A DNA stretch of 62,792 bases from an uncultured Pelagibacteraceae bacterium. GTDB taxonomy: Bacteria > Pseudomonadota > Alphaproteobacteria > Pelagibacterales > AG-422-B15. Location of the stretch: assembly GCA_902577765.1 (NCBI GenBank), contig CACHAK010000009.1, positions 1 through 62,792 on the forward strand. Reading direction: 5' to 3'. Below, in pieces: positions 8,478 through 15,286 of the stretch. Position 1 is the first letter of the stretch; each line of letters begins with the position of its first letter. Made by a program: the position numbers and the translations under genes. The notes under the pieces were generated by a model. The model searched no databases. It saw nothing but the letters and a program-made list of their open reading frames with translations, and had not been told where the DNA came from.

Positions 8478-9581
8478 TTATTTTCTGTCAGCCACAAGCA
8501 TTTCATCATAAAACCATAATCCGTCATGATCACGAATTATGTCCTCAATACACTTAATATAACTTTGATCTGCTTCCTTTTCCTTAACCATTTGATCACT
8601 TATTTGAGCAACATATGTACAAGCATTCCATGCAGAAAATACTAATGATGTAGCAATGCCACTATTTATCTCATTTGGCTGCGACCTTAGTTTGTATTCG
8701 AATATCTCAGGTTCTCTGAAATGAATTTTGCTATTGAATTCACTGTCTAAGTTATTTTTCATGTATTGAATAATGTCATGACCTTTATTTGGAAATGGAT
8801 TTTCATCAGGCCAAAGTTGATTAATTGCATTTAGACCAGGATCATTTCCGTAAGAGTGAAAAGCAACCATTTTTCCATTTGGAGCAAGCAAATTAACCAT
8901 AGGTTTAATTACATTATTAACTTTCTTTTCAACACTCGCTCGCGAGCGATATGCTTGTGAGACAATAACTAAGTCAAATTCATTAATAGATTCTTTTTTT
9001 GATGGAATTATCTGATCAAGTGTGAATTCGTGGTCTTTTCTATAAATGCAAATTACAGATGGGTTTTCATAAGTTGTATTGCCTTGTTTATTTTCTTCAA
9101 CTCTCCAATTTTCTTTTAAAAGTGGGCCTAATTGTCTTAACTGTTCATAAAAACCAAATGAAGAGTCACCATCCAAAGCAATACTATTCCAATTCATATT
9201 TTGTTGCTTAGACTCATTATTGGATTTTAGATATCCAGCTTCAGAATAATGTAAATTAGAAATTGTAAAAACCATATTTGGATGCTCAACAAACCTATCA
9301 GCTAATTTCTCAATAGTTATTCTTGCATCTTCCATACTTACATCTTTGCAAGAAACATAAAAAGGAACAGTTGGAAATTTTTGATGAGCAATTCGAAGCA
9401 CATTCATTAACACTGCTCCATCACCTACTCCAGCATCAAATATTTTTAGAGCTGGTTTTACTGGTTTCAATTCATTAATTATATGAGATAGCTTTTCAGC
9501 TATTACTGCCTTTTCATTTGTAGTTGTTACAAATAATAAATATCTCTGACGATTGTCAAAAAAACGAACCTCTTCTGCCAT
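8478..9581 (-). CDS. SAM-dependent methyltransferase-like protein
   Basis: Starting at the second in-frame methionine (MAEEVRFFDNRQRY), 367 residues. I prefer this start because the upstream one at 9617 would overlap the divergent DUF1192 gene, though neither has a good ribosome site. Motif I of class I methyltransferases is visible as LKIFDAGVGDGAVLMNVL around residues 50-67, followed by a beta strand YVSCKDVSMEDARI with an acidic residue for the ribose. INEFDLVIVSQAYRSRAS looks like motif IV, and a GKMVAFHSYG strand follows in the C-terminal half. Substrate unknown. It shares a divergent promoter region of about 45 bp with DUF1192. Confidence 0.65.
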   Translation of the reverse strand: MAEEVRFFDNRQRYLLFVTTTNEKAVIAEKLSHIINELKPVKPALKIFDAGVGDGAVLMNVLRIAHQKFPTVPFYVSCKDVSMEDARITIEKLADRFVEHPNMVFTISNLHYSEAGYLKSNNESKQQNMNWNSIALDGDSSFGFYEQLRQLGPLLKENWRVEENKQGNTTYENPSVICIYRKDHEFTLDQIIPSKKESINEFDLVIVSQAYRSRASVEKKVNNVIKPMVNLLAPNGKMVAFHSYGNDPGLNAINQLWPDENPFPNKGHDIIQYMKNNLDSEFNSKIHFREPEIFEYKLRSQPNEINSGIATSLVFSAWNACTYVAQISDQMVKEKEADQSYIKCIEDIIRDHDGLWFYDEMLVADRK

Positions 9582-9626
9582 ATTTAATCTTAACAAGTTG
9601 CCAAAAAAATGAAACACTCAACTTTG

Positions 9627-9806
9627 ATGGATACAGATGATTTAGAGCCAATTATTAAGCCAAAAGAAATTGATTTTGACACTTTGAGTATAGAAGAACT
9701 TAGAGAATATATTATAGAACTTAATGCAGAAATTAAGAGAGCCGAAAACTATATTTCATCTAAAGAAAAAGATCGTCTAAATGCTGAGAGTTTATTCAAA
9801 AAATGA
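9627..9806 (+). CDS. DUF1192 family small protein
   Basis: About 59 residues from MDTDDLEPIIKPKE; an in-frame ATG at 9609 would add six residues. The acidic start, then LSIEELREYIIELNAEI and a final KEKDRLNAESLFKK, match DUF1192, a short coiled-coil family found almost only in alphaproteobacteria. The role is unknown. It is chained to the next small gene by an ATGA overlap, so the two are co-translated. Confidence 0.8.
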   Translation: MDTDDLEPIIKPKEIDFDTLSIEELREYIIELNAEIKRAENYISSKEKDRLNAESLFKK

Positions 9807-10030
9807 TTAATAGATACGGCTTAGTTCCTTTAGCATTCGCACTTTTCGTTTTTGTAATTTTTTTCACATCTCTTGTTCCTTCACCGCACAAAAGTTGTAT
9901 TGATCGTAATTTAGCTGTTTTAAACAATCTAGATGAGGCTAAATATTCAGAAAGCGAAATAAAAGAACTTGGTTTATCGATTGGGACTGGCTGCAGAGAA
10001 GATAATTCCTTTCAACTTGCAGCCAATTAA
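9803..10030 (+). CDS. Small membrane-anchored hypothetical protein
   Basis: 75 residues: an N-terminal hydrophobic segment (about 8-25, PLAFALFVFVIFFTSLV) acting as signal anchor or uncleaved signal, then a soluble tail with two cysteines (SCIDRN, GTGCRE) that may pair in the periplasm. The start overlaps the stop of the DUF1192 gene by 4 bp (ATGA), which supports it being real. No family recognised. Confidence 0.6.
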   Translation: MINRYGLVPLAFALFVFVIFFTSLVPSPHKSCIDRNLAVLNNLDEAKYSESEIKELGLSIGTGCREDNSFQLAAN

Positions 10031-10034
10031 AATT

Positions 10035-10328
10035 TTAGCTTGGAAAATTTAAGAGGGCATCTTCAGTCATAACTGTCATCACCGTTGTCTCAGTTAAAGC
10101 CCCTGCTTCTTGCCTGGCTTTAGTTAATTCCTCGTCGTTTTTAAAAGCCATAAGTCCTTCTTTATCGTCATAATGCATAATAACTACCAGTGAGTTATCA
10201 TCTTCTGCATGAGATCCAGCAAATATAATTCTGCCTTTAAAGCCCTCTAGTTTATGTTTATTTTCATGAACCATATCTTTCCATGACTTAAAGCCTTTAG
10301 AAAGTTTTTGCGTCAACATTACATACAT
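10035..10328 (-). CDS. Small dimeric alpha/beta-barrel-like protein
   Basis: 97 residues with the pattern strand-helix-strand-strand-helix-strand (MYVMLTQKL, SWKDMVHENKHKLE, RIIFAGSH, SLVVIMHY, EGLMAFKND, ETTVMTVM). The motif resembles DUF3764/ABM-like proteins in which a small monomer forms a dimeric barrel, but I assign no function. A strong Shine-Dalgarno (AGGAG, 7 bp before the ATG) fixes the start. Last gene of a three-gene operon of small proteins. Confidence 0.7.
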   Translation of the reverse strand: MYVMLTQKLSKGFKSWKDMVHENKHKLEGFKGRIIFAGSHAEDDNSLVVIMHYDDKEGLMAFKNDEELTKARQEAGALTETTVMTVMTEDALLNFPS

Positions 10329-10343
10329 AATACTTCTCCTGTT

Positions 10344-10628
10344 TTATGCTGTGAACTTTATAGGTTCATTTGTTAATTCAAATTGATGCGGTTCAAAGAA
10401 CTCATTGTAGTCTGCAAGCATTGCATTAACATCATCTGGACTATTTGCTTTCCAATAACAGAACATTGTCAGTGATTCTCCAGGAGTTTCCCAGCTCATT
10501 TGGCACGCAGCATTTTCTCCTGTCATACTTTGTATTTGTTCTTCTTCAGAAATTCCTTCACCAGCTTTGGCAAAGGCTTCTTTTGCCTCCTTAGACTTAA
10601 ATCTATGTGTTACTATATAATTATTCAT
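10344..10628 (-). CDS. Small cytoplasmic hypothetical protein (ferredoxin-like alpha/beta fold)
   Basis: 94 residues starting MNNYIVTHRFKSKEAKEAFA with a good Shine-Dalgarno (AAGGAG). It contains QMSWETPGESLTMFCYWKA and ends in a short acidic helix. The strand-helix-strand pattern suggests a ferredoxin-like or dimeric barrel fold. It lies 9 bp downstream of the SnoaL-like gene and 15 bp upstream of the next, so all three are probably one transcript. I do not recognise the family. Confidence 0.65.
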   Translation of the reverse strand: MNNYIVTHRFKSKEAKEAFAKAGEGISEEEQIQSMTGENAACQMSWETPGESLTMFCYWKANSPDDVNAMLADYNEFFEPHQFELTNEPIKFTA

Positions 10629-10637
10629 AATTACTCC

Positions 10638-11018
10638 TTATTTCTTCATTGCATTAAACGCTGTGAGCGTATCATCAAAAGTCATCATGACTTTCATTTG
10701 ATTGTTCTCAACTTCAAAGTAATGACCAAACATAGTATCCATACCATCAGCAGTTCCTTTCACTAATGCGAATACTTTGTTACCTTCACTAATCATTGCT
10801 TGCGGTGTAACCATAAAATTATCCCAGTACTCAGGGATTTTTGACATATTTGCAATGAAATTTTCCTTGCCTTTATGTACACCTGCTAATGGATGTTTTC
10901 CTTCTTCTCCTGGAAAAGTCCATGTTATGTCGTCATGAACTATTTCACCAAAGAATGTTTCCATATCTCCAGATCCAAATAAATCATAAGCTCTTTGAAC
11001 TACCTCTTTTGCGTCCAT
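10638..11018 (-). CDS. SnoaL-like / NTF2-fold protein
   Basis: 126 residues with the SnoaL-like cone-barrel pattern: N-terminal helix VVQRAYDLFGSGDMETFFGE, then HDDITWTFPG, a central KGKENFIANMSK helix and paired strands ending MVTPQAMISEGNKVFALVKG and HYFEVENNQMKVMMTF. Members include polyketide cyclases, limonene epoxide hydrolase-like enzymes and binding proteins. It has a strong Shine-Dalgarno (AGGAGG) and heads the small-protein operon, divergent from the HSDL2-like SDR 118 bp away, which may share regulation and substrate class. Confidence 0.82.
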   Translation of the reverse strand: MDAKEVVQRAYDLFGSGDMETFFGEIVHDDITWTFPGEEGKHPLAGVHKGKENFIANMSKIPEYWDNFMVTPQAMISEGNKVFALVKGTADGMDTMFGHYFEVENNQMKVMMTFDDTLTAFNAMKK

Positions 11019-11136
11019 ATTAACCTCCTAGTCATCATATAATTTTTAGACATAATTACTTCTTTAAATAAAAATATTATGAACTATCTTAGTGAAACTT
11101 TTATGACAAATTTTTATACCCTTTTAAGGAGCTTAC

Positions 11137-12000
11137 ATGACTGATCTCAAAGGAAAAACATTATTTATAACTGGTGCCACGAGGGGCATCGGATACGCAA
11201 TTGCTGAACGTGCCGCAAAAGATGGAGCCAATATTGCAATCATTGCCAAAACGACTGAACCGCAACCAACGTTGCCTGGCACAATTTTTACAGCCGCTGA
11301 AGACTTAATCAAAGCTGGCGGTAATGCAATTGGAATAAAAACAGATATTAGATTTGAAGATCAGGTGCTTGCTGCTGTTGATAAAACTGTAGAAACATTT
11401 GGTGGCATTGATATTTGCGTAAACAATGCAAGCGCTATTAGCTTAACTCCAACTGTAAATACAGAAATGAAAAGATACGATTTAATGCATAACATAAATA
11501 CAAGAGGAACATTTCTTGTTTCTAAGTCATGCATTCCTCATTTAAAAAAAGGAAACAATCCACATATTCTAAACCTGGGTCCACCCTTAAACATGGAAAG
11601 CCAGTGGTTTAGTCCGCATGTAGCTTATACTATGGCAAAATATGGAATGAGCATGTGTACACTAGGAATGTCAGAAGAATTAAAGTCATCAGGTATTGCT
11701 GTAAATTCATTATGGCCAAGAACGATGATTGATACAGCTGCTGTTAACAATATTTTAGCGGCATCAATGGATGACCAGGGTAAAAGTAAATGCAGAACAC
11801 CTGCTATCATGGGTGATGCTGCATATGTTATACTTACTCAGGATTCCAAAAAATTTACTGGAAACATGTGTGTTGATGACAGCACAATGATGAAAGCTGG
11901 TAAGACGGATTTATCTGAATATCTTGCAACTCCTGATGCTGAACCATTTCCAGATTTCTTTGTAAACAAAGATGATGGTGAAGACATTATTTTAAGTTAA
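11137..12000 (+). CDS. SDR oxidoreductase, HSDL2-like, lacking the usual catalytic serine
   Basis: 287 residues of the short-chain dehydrogenase superfamily closest to hydroxysteroid dehydrogenase-like 2: NAD(P) site TGATRGIGYA at residues 11-20, NNAS, then YTMAKYGMSMCTLGMSEELK with the catalytic YxxxK, and NSLWPRTMIDTAAV, which is an HSDL2 hallmark. The place where the family normally has Ser (NLSPPLN) reads NLGPPLN, so the standard catalytic serine is missing. It could still bind cofactor or use another residue. A strong Shine-Dalgarno (AAGGAG) marks the start. The substrate is unknown; the HSDL2 group acts on fatty or sterol-like molecules. Confidence 0.88.
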   Translation: MTDLKGKTLFITGATRGIGYAIAERAAKDGANIAIIAKTTEPQPTLPGTIFTAAEDLIKAGGNAIGIKTDIRFEDQVLAAVDKTVETFGGIDICVNNASAISLTPTVNTEMKRYDLMHNINTRGTFLVSKSCIPHLKKGNNPHILNLGPPLNMESQWFSPHVAYTMAKYGMSMCTLGMSEELKSSGIAVNSLWPRTMIDTAAVNNILAASMDDQGKSKCRTPAIMGDAAYVILTQDSKKFTGNMCVDDSTMMKAGKTDLSEYLATPDAEPFPDFFVNKDDGEDIILS

Positions 12001-12008
12001 GTAATATA

Positions 12009-12122
12009 ATGGAGCAGTTTAGTTTTAAACAGTTCTTGCAAATTATTTATAGAATACTCACCTTTCCATTAATGGCACTTGTTGTCTTTTTGGTTTTGAT
12101 GTTGTTTTTGTATTTTTTTTGA
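12009..12122 (+). CDS. Possible 37-residue membrane peptide
   Basis: A short frame 6 bp after the SDR stop, beginning MEQFSFKQFLQIIYRIL and continuing into one strongly hydrophobic helix (FPLMALVVFLVLMLFLYFF). No Shine-Dalgarno is obvious. It might be a small protein co-transcribed with the SDR, but the high T content of the plus strand makes chance hydrophobic frames common, so support is weak. Confidence 0.2.
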   Translation: MEQFSFKQFLQIIYRILTFPLMALVVFLVLMLFLYFF

Positions 12123-12127
12123 TTTGA

Positions 12128-12301
12128 TTATTCGTCGAAGCGTTTGGTGTTACAAGACTGCAAAGTTGTATCATAATCATCATTATGTTCGCCAGAGCAA
12201 CATGGATCAATATTAATCTTACAATTTGGGCATTGATAGTGACCATGTACATCAATTGGAATTATTGAAGAATTACACCATTGGCAGTTTTGCTGGGTCA
12301 T
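12128..12301 (-). CDS. Small zinc-ribbon protein (CxxC...CxxC)
   Basis: 57 residues starting MTQQNCQWCNSSI. The first pair C6-x2-C9 and the second C24-P-N-C27 (HYQCPNCKI) form a zinc-ribbon knuckle pair; a further CC at 34-35 and DDYDTTLQSCNTK give extra possible ligands. A flanking acidic tail (EHNDDYD) is present. The spacing of the first two CxxC pairs and the lack of any better frame argue that it is translated. It would be cytoplasmic and may bind zinc or nucleic acid. No partner is evident, since the next minus-strand gene is some 300 bp upstream. Confidence 0.6.
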   Translation of the reverse strand: MTQQNCQWCNSSIIPIDVHGHYQCPNCKINIDPCCSGEHNDDYDTTLQSCNTKRFDE

Positions 12302-12477
12302 TTTTTAATACCAAATATATTTATCAAATATATTAATTGATTCTTATAAAGAATTATCTATAAGGTTCATCAATCCACTTTATCATCATGAAAAGCTTAA
12401 ATACTTTTTGTATTTAGGCTTTTTTCATTTTTAATTCACATTTTGAGAGTGCTTGATATTATTTAGTTGATGATAAT
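12302..12477. other. Non-coding stretch between zinc-ribbon gene and candidate RNA
   Basis: No protein frame. It contains an ATTCTT-ATA-AAGAAT inverted repeat near 12341-12355, the terminator at 12391-12425 and, at 12472-12477, GATAAT, a five-of-six match to a sigma-70 -10 box placed just before the candidate RNA. The minus-strand promoter of the zinc-ribbon gene must also lie here. Confidence 0.4.
12391..12425 (+). terminator. Rho-independent terminator
   Basis: Stem arms AAAAGCTTAAATAC (12391-12404) and GTATTTAGGCTTTT (12410-12423) pair along their whole length with one G-T pair, around a TTTTT loop, and run into more T. It would end plus-strand transcripts coming from the SDR gene. Confidence 0.7.
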
Positions 12478-12612
12478 GTGGAGGTTAAAAAGTTGACGCC
12501 ACCAACATTGTAAGGGGTGGTGTCCATAACCATTTCAAAAATATTCTTAAATCTACAAAACGTAGATGTGTGAAATAAAACAAATTAAACCCCACCTAGG
12601 TGGGGTTTTTTA
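12478..12612 (+). ncRNA. Candidate orphan structured small RNA
   Basis: A run of three inverted repeats with no gene downstream on this strand. First, GACGCCACC (12495-12503) pairs with GGTGGTGTC (12516-12524), extended outside by GGTTA/TAACC (12483-12487 with 12527-12531). Second, ATTTCA (12532-12537) pairs with TGAAAT (12571-12576), enclosing ATCTAC/GTAGAT (12551-12556, 12562-12567). Third is a strong terminator hairpin. A -10-like GATAAT lies at 12472. The arms are GC-richer than the surroundings. I could not match it to SRP, 6S, tmRNA or RNase P RNA by motif. A GGAGG followed by a TTG-started six-codon frame (12493-12513) means a leader peptide is an alternative. Confidence 0.45.
12588..12612 (+). 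terminator. Strong rho-independent terminator
   Basis: AACCCCACC / GGTGGGGTT around a central TA, followed by six T in the plus direction. It closes the candidate RNA and overlaps the stop codon of the minus-strand membrane protein gene, for which it may also serve as a weaker terminator. Confidence 0.85.
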
Positions 12613-13239
12613 TTTTCCGTTAGTTTTTTTATAAAAATATACAGATATAGAATAGAAAACTATTGTTCCAATAATCCACGCTGATTGAGATTGAAGAGTT
12701 ATATCTCTATCACCAAAATTTATTAATATCGGATTGAAGTAAGGACCAAATGGCATTAATGGTGCCCAAGAAATTACTGCATCACCTCCTACTTGATTGT
12801 GGTAAATCACTGCCTCTACTAAAAAATTTTGTCCCATGAACCAAATAAAAAACATAGACAAAAACACTAATTGAAATTTGTCATACTCAAGAGCTCTTTT
12901 TGGAAAAATCCAATAAACTAGAATAATTGCAAACCAAACAATTCCTGTATCGGCTAATGAATTTACTAACCAATTAATTTTCATTGGAATTGCACATGTC
13001 ATTGCATCAGATCGTCTAATATTAACTGGATCACCATCAACCAGTCCAAAATTAACCCATATTTCCCATCCGATAGCAGCAATTAAAAATGAAGATAATA
13101 ATGTTAATGCAATCCATTTCTTCATTTGATTTTTATATATTAGATATAATGATAAAATTATTGGAGCGATTGCAGATAAATAAACTACTAAAGTTCTTCT
13201 CCACTCAACAATATCTAGTCCACAATCAAATAACCACAT
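12610..13239 (-). CDS. Multi-pass membrane protein of unknown function
   Basis: 209 residues with about five to six predicted transmembrane helices (near 18-35, 41-60, 98-112, 124-145 and 185-202) and a polar loop containing FGLVDGDPVNIRRSDAMTCAIPMKINW. No family recognised. It follows the CIA30-like gene by 6 bp on the same strand, so the two are very likely co-transcribed. It could be an integral partner of that exported protein. Confidence 0.75.
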   Translation of the reverse strand: MWLFDCGLDIVEWRRTLVVYLSAIAPIILSLYLIYKNQMKKWIALTLLSSFLIAAIGWEIWVNFGLVDGDPVNIRRSDAMTCAIPMKINWLVNSLADTGIVWFAIILVYWIFPKRALEYDKFQLVFLSMFFIWFMGQNFLVEAVIYHNQVGGDAVISWAPLMPFGPYFNPILINFGDRDITLQSQSAWIIGTIVFYSISVYFYKKTNGK

Positions 13240-13245
13240 ATCTCT

Positions 13246-13791
13246 CTATTCAATAAATTCTAATTCCTTAACGTAAATCTCTGCAACATGATCTCTTCCA
13301 TAAGCTACAATAGCTACTGAAGTTATTTTCTTTGGATTAATTTGTTTTGCTAATAAAGTACCTGATTTCTTAAAATCTTTGATCGGCATTATAAATTCAT
13401 TATATTCTTCATTAACTGTAAATTCATGTGAATAGTATTGCCAGGGCAAAATGGTTCCTGTTGTTCTTAAAAAGATAAAATATTTCTCATTATTCCCTCT
13501 TGCATACAGTCTAATCGACTTAGCTCTACTTAAATCAATATTTTTAAGTTCTCTACGAATTTGAATGAAGCCACCATTGTTTTCTGTGCTAACATCACCA
13601 CTAAGTAGAGCGTATACATCGCTATCAAATGAATTAAATTTAACTCCACCCTTAGAAACACCCCCCATCACATTGTCCGCAATATAGGTCCATTCATTCT
13701 TGTTAGTAAAATTATCTTTCAAAATATTTTCCCCATTCGACCCACTAATAAAAGTAATTGATAATAAAAGTACAATTAGTATTTTTTGCAT
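13246..13791 (-). CDS. CIA30 family (complex I intermediate-associated protein 30-like) exported protein
   Basis: 181 residues with a signal peptide (MQKILIVLLLSITFISGSNG) and a CIA30-type beta-sandwich: NEWTYIADNVMGGVSKGG near the N-terminus is the family signature, then ENNGGFIQIRRELKNIDLS and SIRLYARGNNEKYFIFLRT, ending in VKELEFIE. In mitochondria CIA30 (NDUFAF1) assists complex I assembly; bacterial members with export signals are common and uncharacterised, so the mitochondrial role should not be transferred. Co-transcribed with the membrane protein downstream. Confidence 0.82.
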   Translation of the reverse strand: MQKILIVLLLSITFISGSNGENILKDNFTNKNEWTYIADNVMGGVSKGGVKFNSFDSDVYALLSGDVSTENNGGFIQIRRELKNIDLSRAKSIRLYARGNNEKYFIFLRTTGTILPWQYYSHEFTVNEEYNEFIMPIKDFKKSGTLLAKQINPKKITSVAIVAYGRDHVAEIYVKELEFIE

Positions 13792-13812
13792 TAAAATATT
13801 ATTAAATAGCTT

Positions 13813-14652
13813 TTAATCTCTTCGATCATTTAAGACTGTTACTCTATGCATTATACGTTTGTCGGGCATGTAGTCTCCAATAGCATAATGCATCGTGCAA
13901 CGATTATCCCAAATAACCAATGTATTTGGTGTCCACTTAAATCGTATTTGAAATTCTGGTTTAGACATAAAATTAAATAAATATGAGAGTAAATTATTAG
14001 AGTCAGTTGTTGTCATGCCAACGAGTTGAGACGTAAAACTAGGATTGATATATAAAAATTTCTCACTCGAAATTGGATGAACTTTTACAATAGAATGAAC
14101 AGCATTTCTAAATTCTTCAAACCCTTCATTTAATTGAACTGAAGACTCTCGATTATTATCACTCATACAATTATTTCGAAAACTCCCCATATCATGAATA
14201 GCTCTTAAGTTATCAATCTGTACTTTCAATTCATTGGGAAGTGCATCGTATATTTTTGATAGTGAGCTCCATAATGTATCGCCTCCAACTTCTGGAATTA
14301 TTTTACTGTACAAAACAGATGCAAAAGGTGGATCATTTTTAAACGTCACATCAGTATGCCATTCATCTGTATCAGGAGGGTTATCCTTATCATTTTCTAG
14401 TAAAACAATTTCGGGAAATCCATCTACATGGGGATAAACAGGGTGCGGTTCTTCAATCGAACCAAAACTTTTTGCAAATTTGATTTGAAATTGCGGTGTA
14501 ATATTTTGATCCCTAAAAAATAAAACTTTATATTGAATTAAGTCGTCATAGATTTTTTTTTGAATTTCTTCATTAAAATCTTTTGACAAATCAATTCTAC
14601 TAATCTCAGCTCCCAGTTCTGGAGATAGTTTATTTAAGTGATATTGTTGCAT
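13813..14652 (-). CDS. TauD/TfdA family Fe(II)/2-oxoglutarate-dependent dioxygenase
   Basis: 279 residues with the TauD fold. The metal triad is H-x-D in DEWHTDVTF (near residue 98) plus a distal His in NRCTMHYAIGDY (near 257), with the 2-oxoglutarate-binding Arg in KRIMHRVTVL near the C-terminus. The N-terminal VLFFRDQNITPQFQIKFAKSFG is also typical. Substrates in this family include taurine, alkylsulfates and aryloxyalkanoates; no transporter or sulfite gene is adjacent, so I leave the substrate open. Gene 8 bp downstream of the small membrane protein beside tRNA-Lys. Confidence 0.9.
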   Translation of the reverse strand: MQQYHLNKLSPELGAEISRIDLSKDFNEEIQKKIYDDLIQYKVLFFRDQNITPQFQIKFAKSFGSIEEPHPVYPHVDGFPEIVLLENDKDNPPDTDEWHTDVTFKNDPPFASVLYSKIIPEVGGDTLWSSLSKIYDALPNELKVQIDNLRAIHDMGSFRNNCMSDNNRESSVQLNEGFEEFRNAVHSIVKVHPISSEKFLYINPSFTSQLVGMTTTDSNNLLSYLFNFMSKPEFQIRFKWTPNTLVIWDNRCTMHYAIGDYMPDKRIMHRVTVLNDRRD

Positions 14653-14660
14653 TGTTCATA

Positions 14661-14825
14661 TTAGAACAATTTTGTGACGACAAAGTAAAGTATAATAGAA
14701 ATAGCAACAAACGAATACCATATAATTACTGTGTTTCTTGCTTTATTAGGATTTAGTTTTTTTGGATTTTTGAGATCTTCCTCAGTAGGTACTGGGCCAA
14801 GCTTGTGATAAAATTTTTTTTTCAT
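14661..14825 (-). CDS. Small single-helix membrane protein
   Basis: 54 residues from MKKKFYHKLGPVPTEEDL; an ATG 42 bp upstream in the same frame lies inside the tRNA gene and is rejected. A proline/lysine-rich N-terminus is followed by one C-terminal transmembrane helix (TVIIWYSFVAISIILYFVV). I recognise no family. Its position just after tRNA-Lys suggests read-through transcription from the tRNA promoter. Confidence 0.6.
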   Translation of the reverse strand: MKKKFYHKLGPVPTEEDLKNPKKLNPNKARNTVIIWYSFVAISIILYFVVTKLF

Positions 14826-14834
14826 ATTATTAAG

Positions 14835-14910
14835 TGGCGAGCCCGCTCGGGTTCGAACCGAGGACAACTCCCTTAAAAGGGGAGTGCTCTACCAACTGAG
14901 CTACGGGCTC
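14835..14910 (-). tRNA. tRNA-Lys (UUU)
   Basis: The minus strand folds as a complete 76-nt cloverleaf: acceptor GAGCCCG pairs with CGGGCTC, D-arm GCTCAGTTGGTAGAGC, anticodon stem CTCCC/GGGAG with loop CTTTTAA giving anticodon UUU, and T-arm CTCGGTTCGAACCCGAG. The discriminator is G and the 3' CCA is encoded in the DNA. Confidence 0.97.
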
Positions 14911-14977
14911 TTAATTTGAGTTTATATATGATTATTATCTAAAATATACAGGTATTTTTGTATTTCAAGTGGATATC

Positions 14978-15286
14978 TTACATCATGTCTAGTTCTAATC
15001 TTGCAACATCTGACATGCGAGACATATCCCATGGTGGATCCCATACAAGATCAACTGCAACATTTTTTACCCCAGGTACAGCATCAACAGCTTCTTTTAC
15101 TTTTTTTGGCATTTCATCTGCTACAGGACAATTTGGTGTAGTTAATGTCATTTGAATAATAACATCATTATCAGGAGTAACCTCACATTTATAAATTAGA
15201 CCTAATTCGTACAAATCAACTGGAATTTCAGGGTCAAATACAGTCTTTAATGCATCTATAACTTTTTGATCTTCTACTTTTTCCAT
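14978..15286 (-). CDS. sufT: SufT-like Fe-S cluster assembly factor (DUF59/MIP18)
   Basis: 102 residues covering one DUF59 domain: ALKTVFDPEIPVDLYELGLI near the N-terminus, then QMTLTTPNCPVADEMPKKV with the conserved Cys, and VDLVWDPPWDMSRMSD. SufT proteins help mature Fe-S targets and sit at the end of suf operons in many bacteria. Here it is the last gene of the nine-gene operon, directly after msrB with no intergenic space. No sufA-type carrier follows. Confidence 0.92.
   Translation of the reverse strand: MEKVEDQKVIDALKTVFDPEIPVDLYELGLIYKCEVTPDNDVIIQMTLTTPNCPVADEMPKKVKEAVDAVPGVKNVAVDLVWDPPWDMSRMSDVARLELDMM

Noticed and set aside
12058..12255. 65-codon minus-strand frame
   Set aside because: It overlaps the zinc-ribbon gene in a different frame and shows no motif.
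14826..14867. Longer start for the 54-residue membrane protein
   Set aside because: It would begin inside the tRNA-Lys gene.
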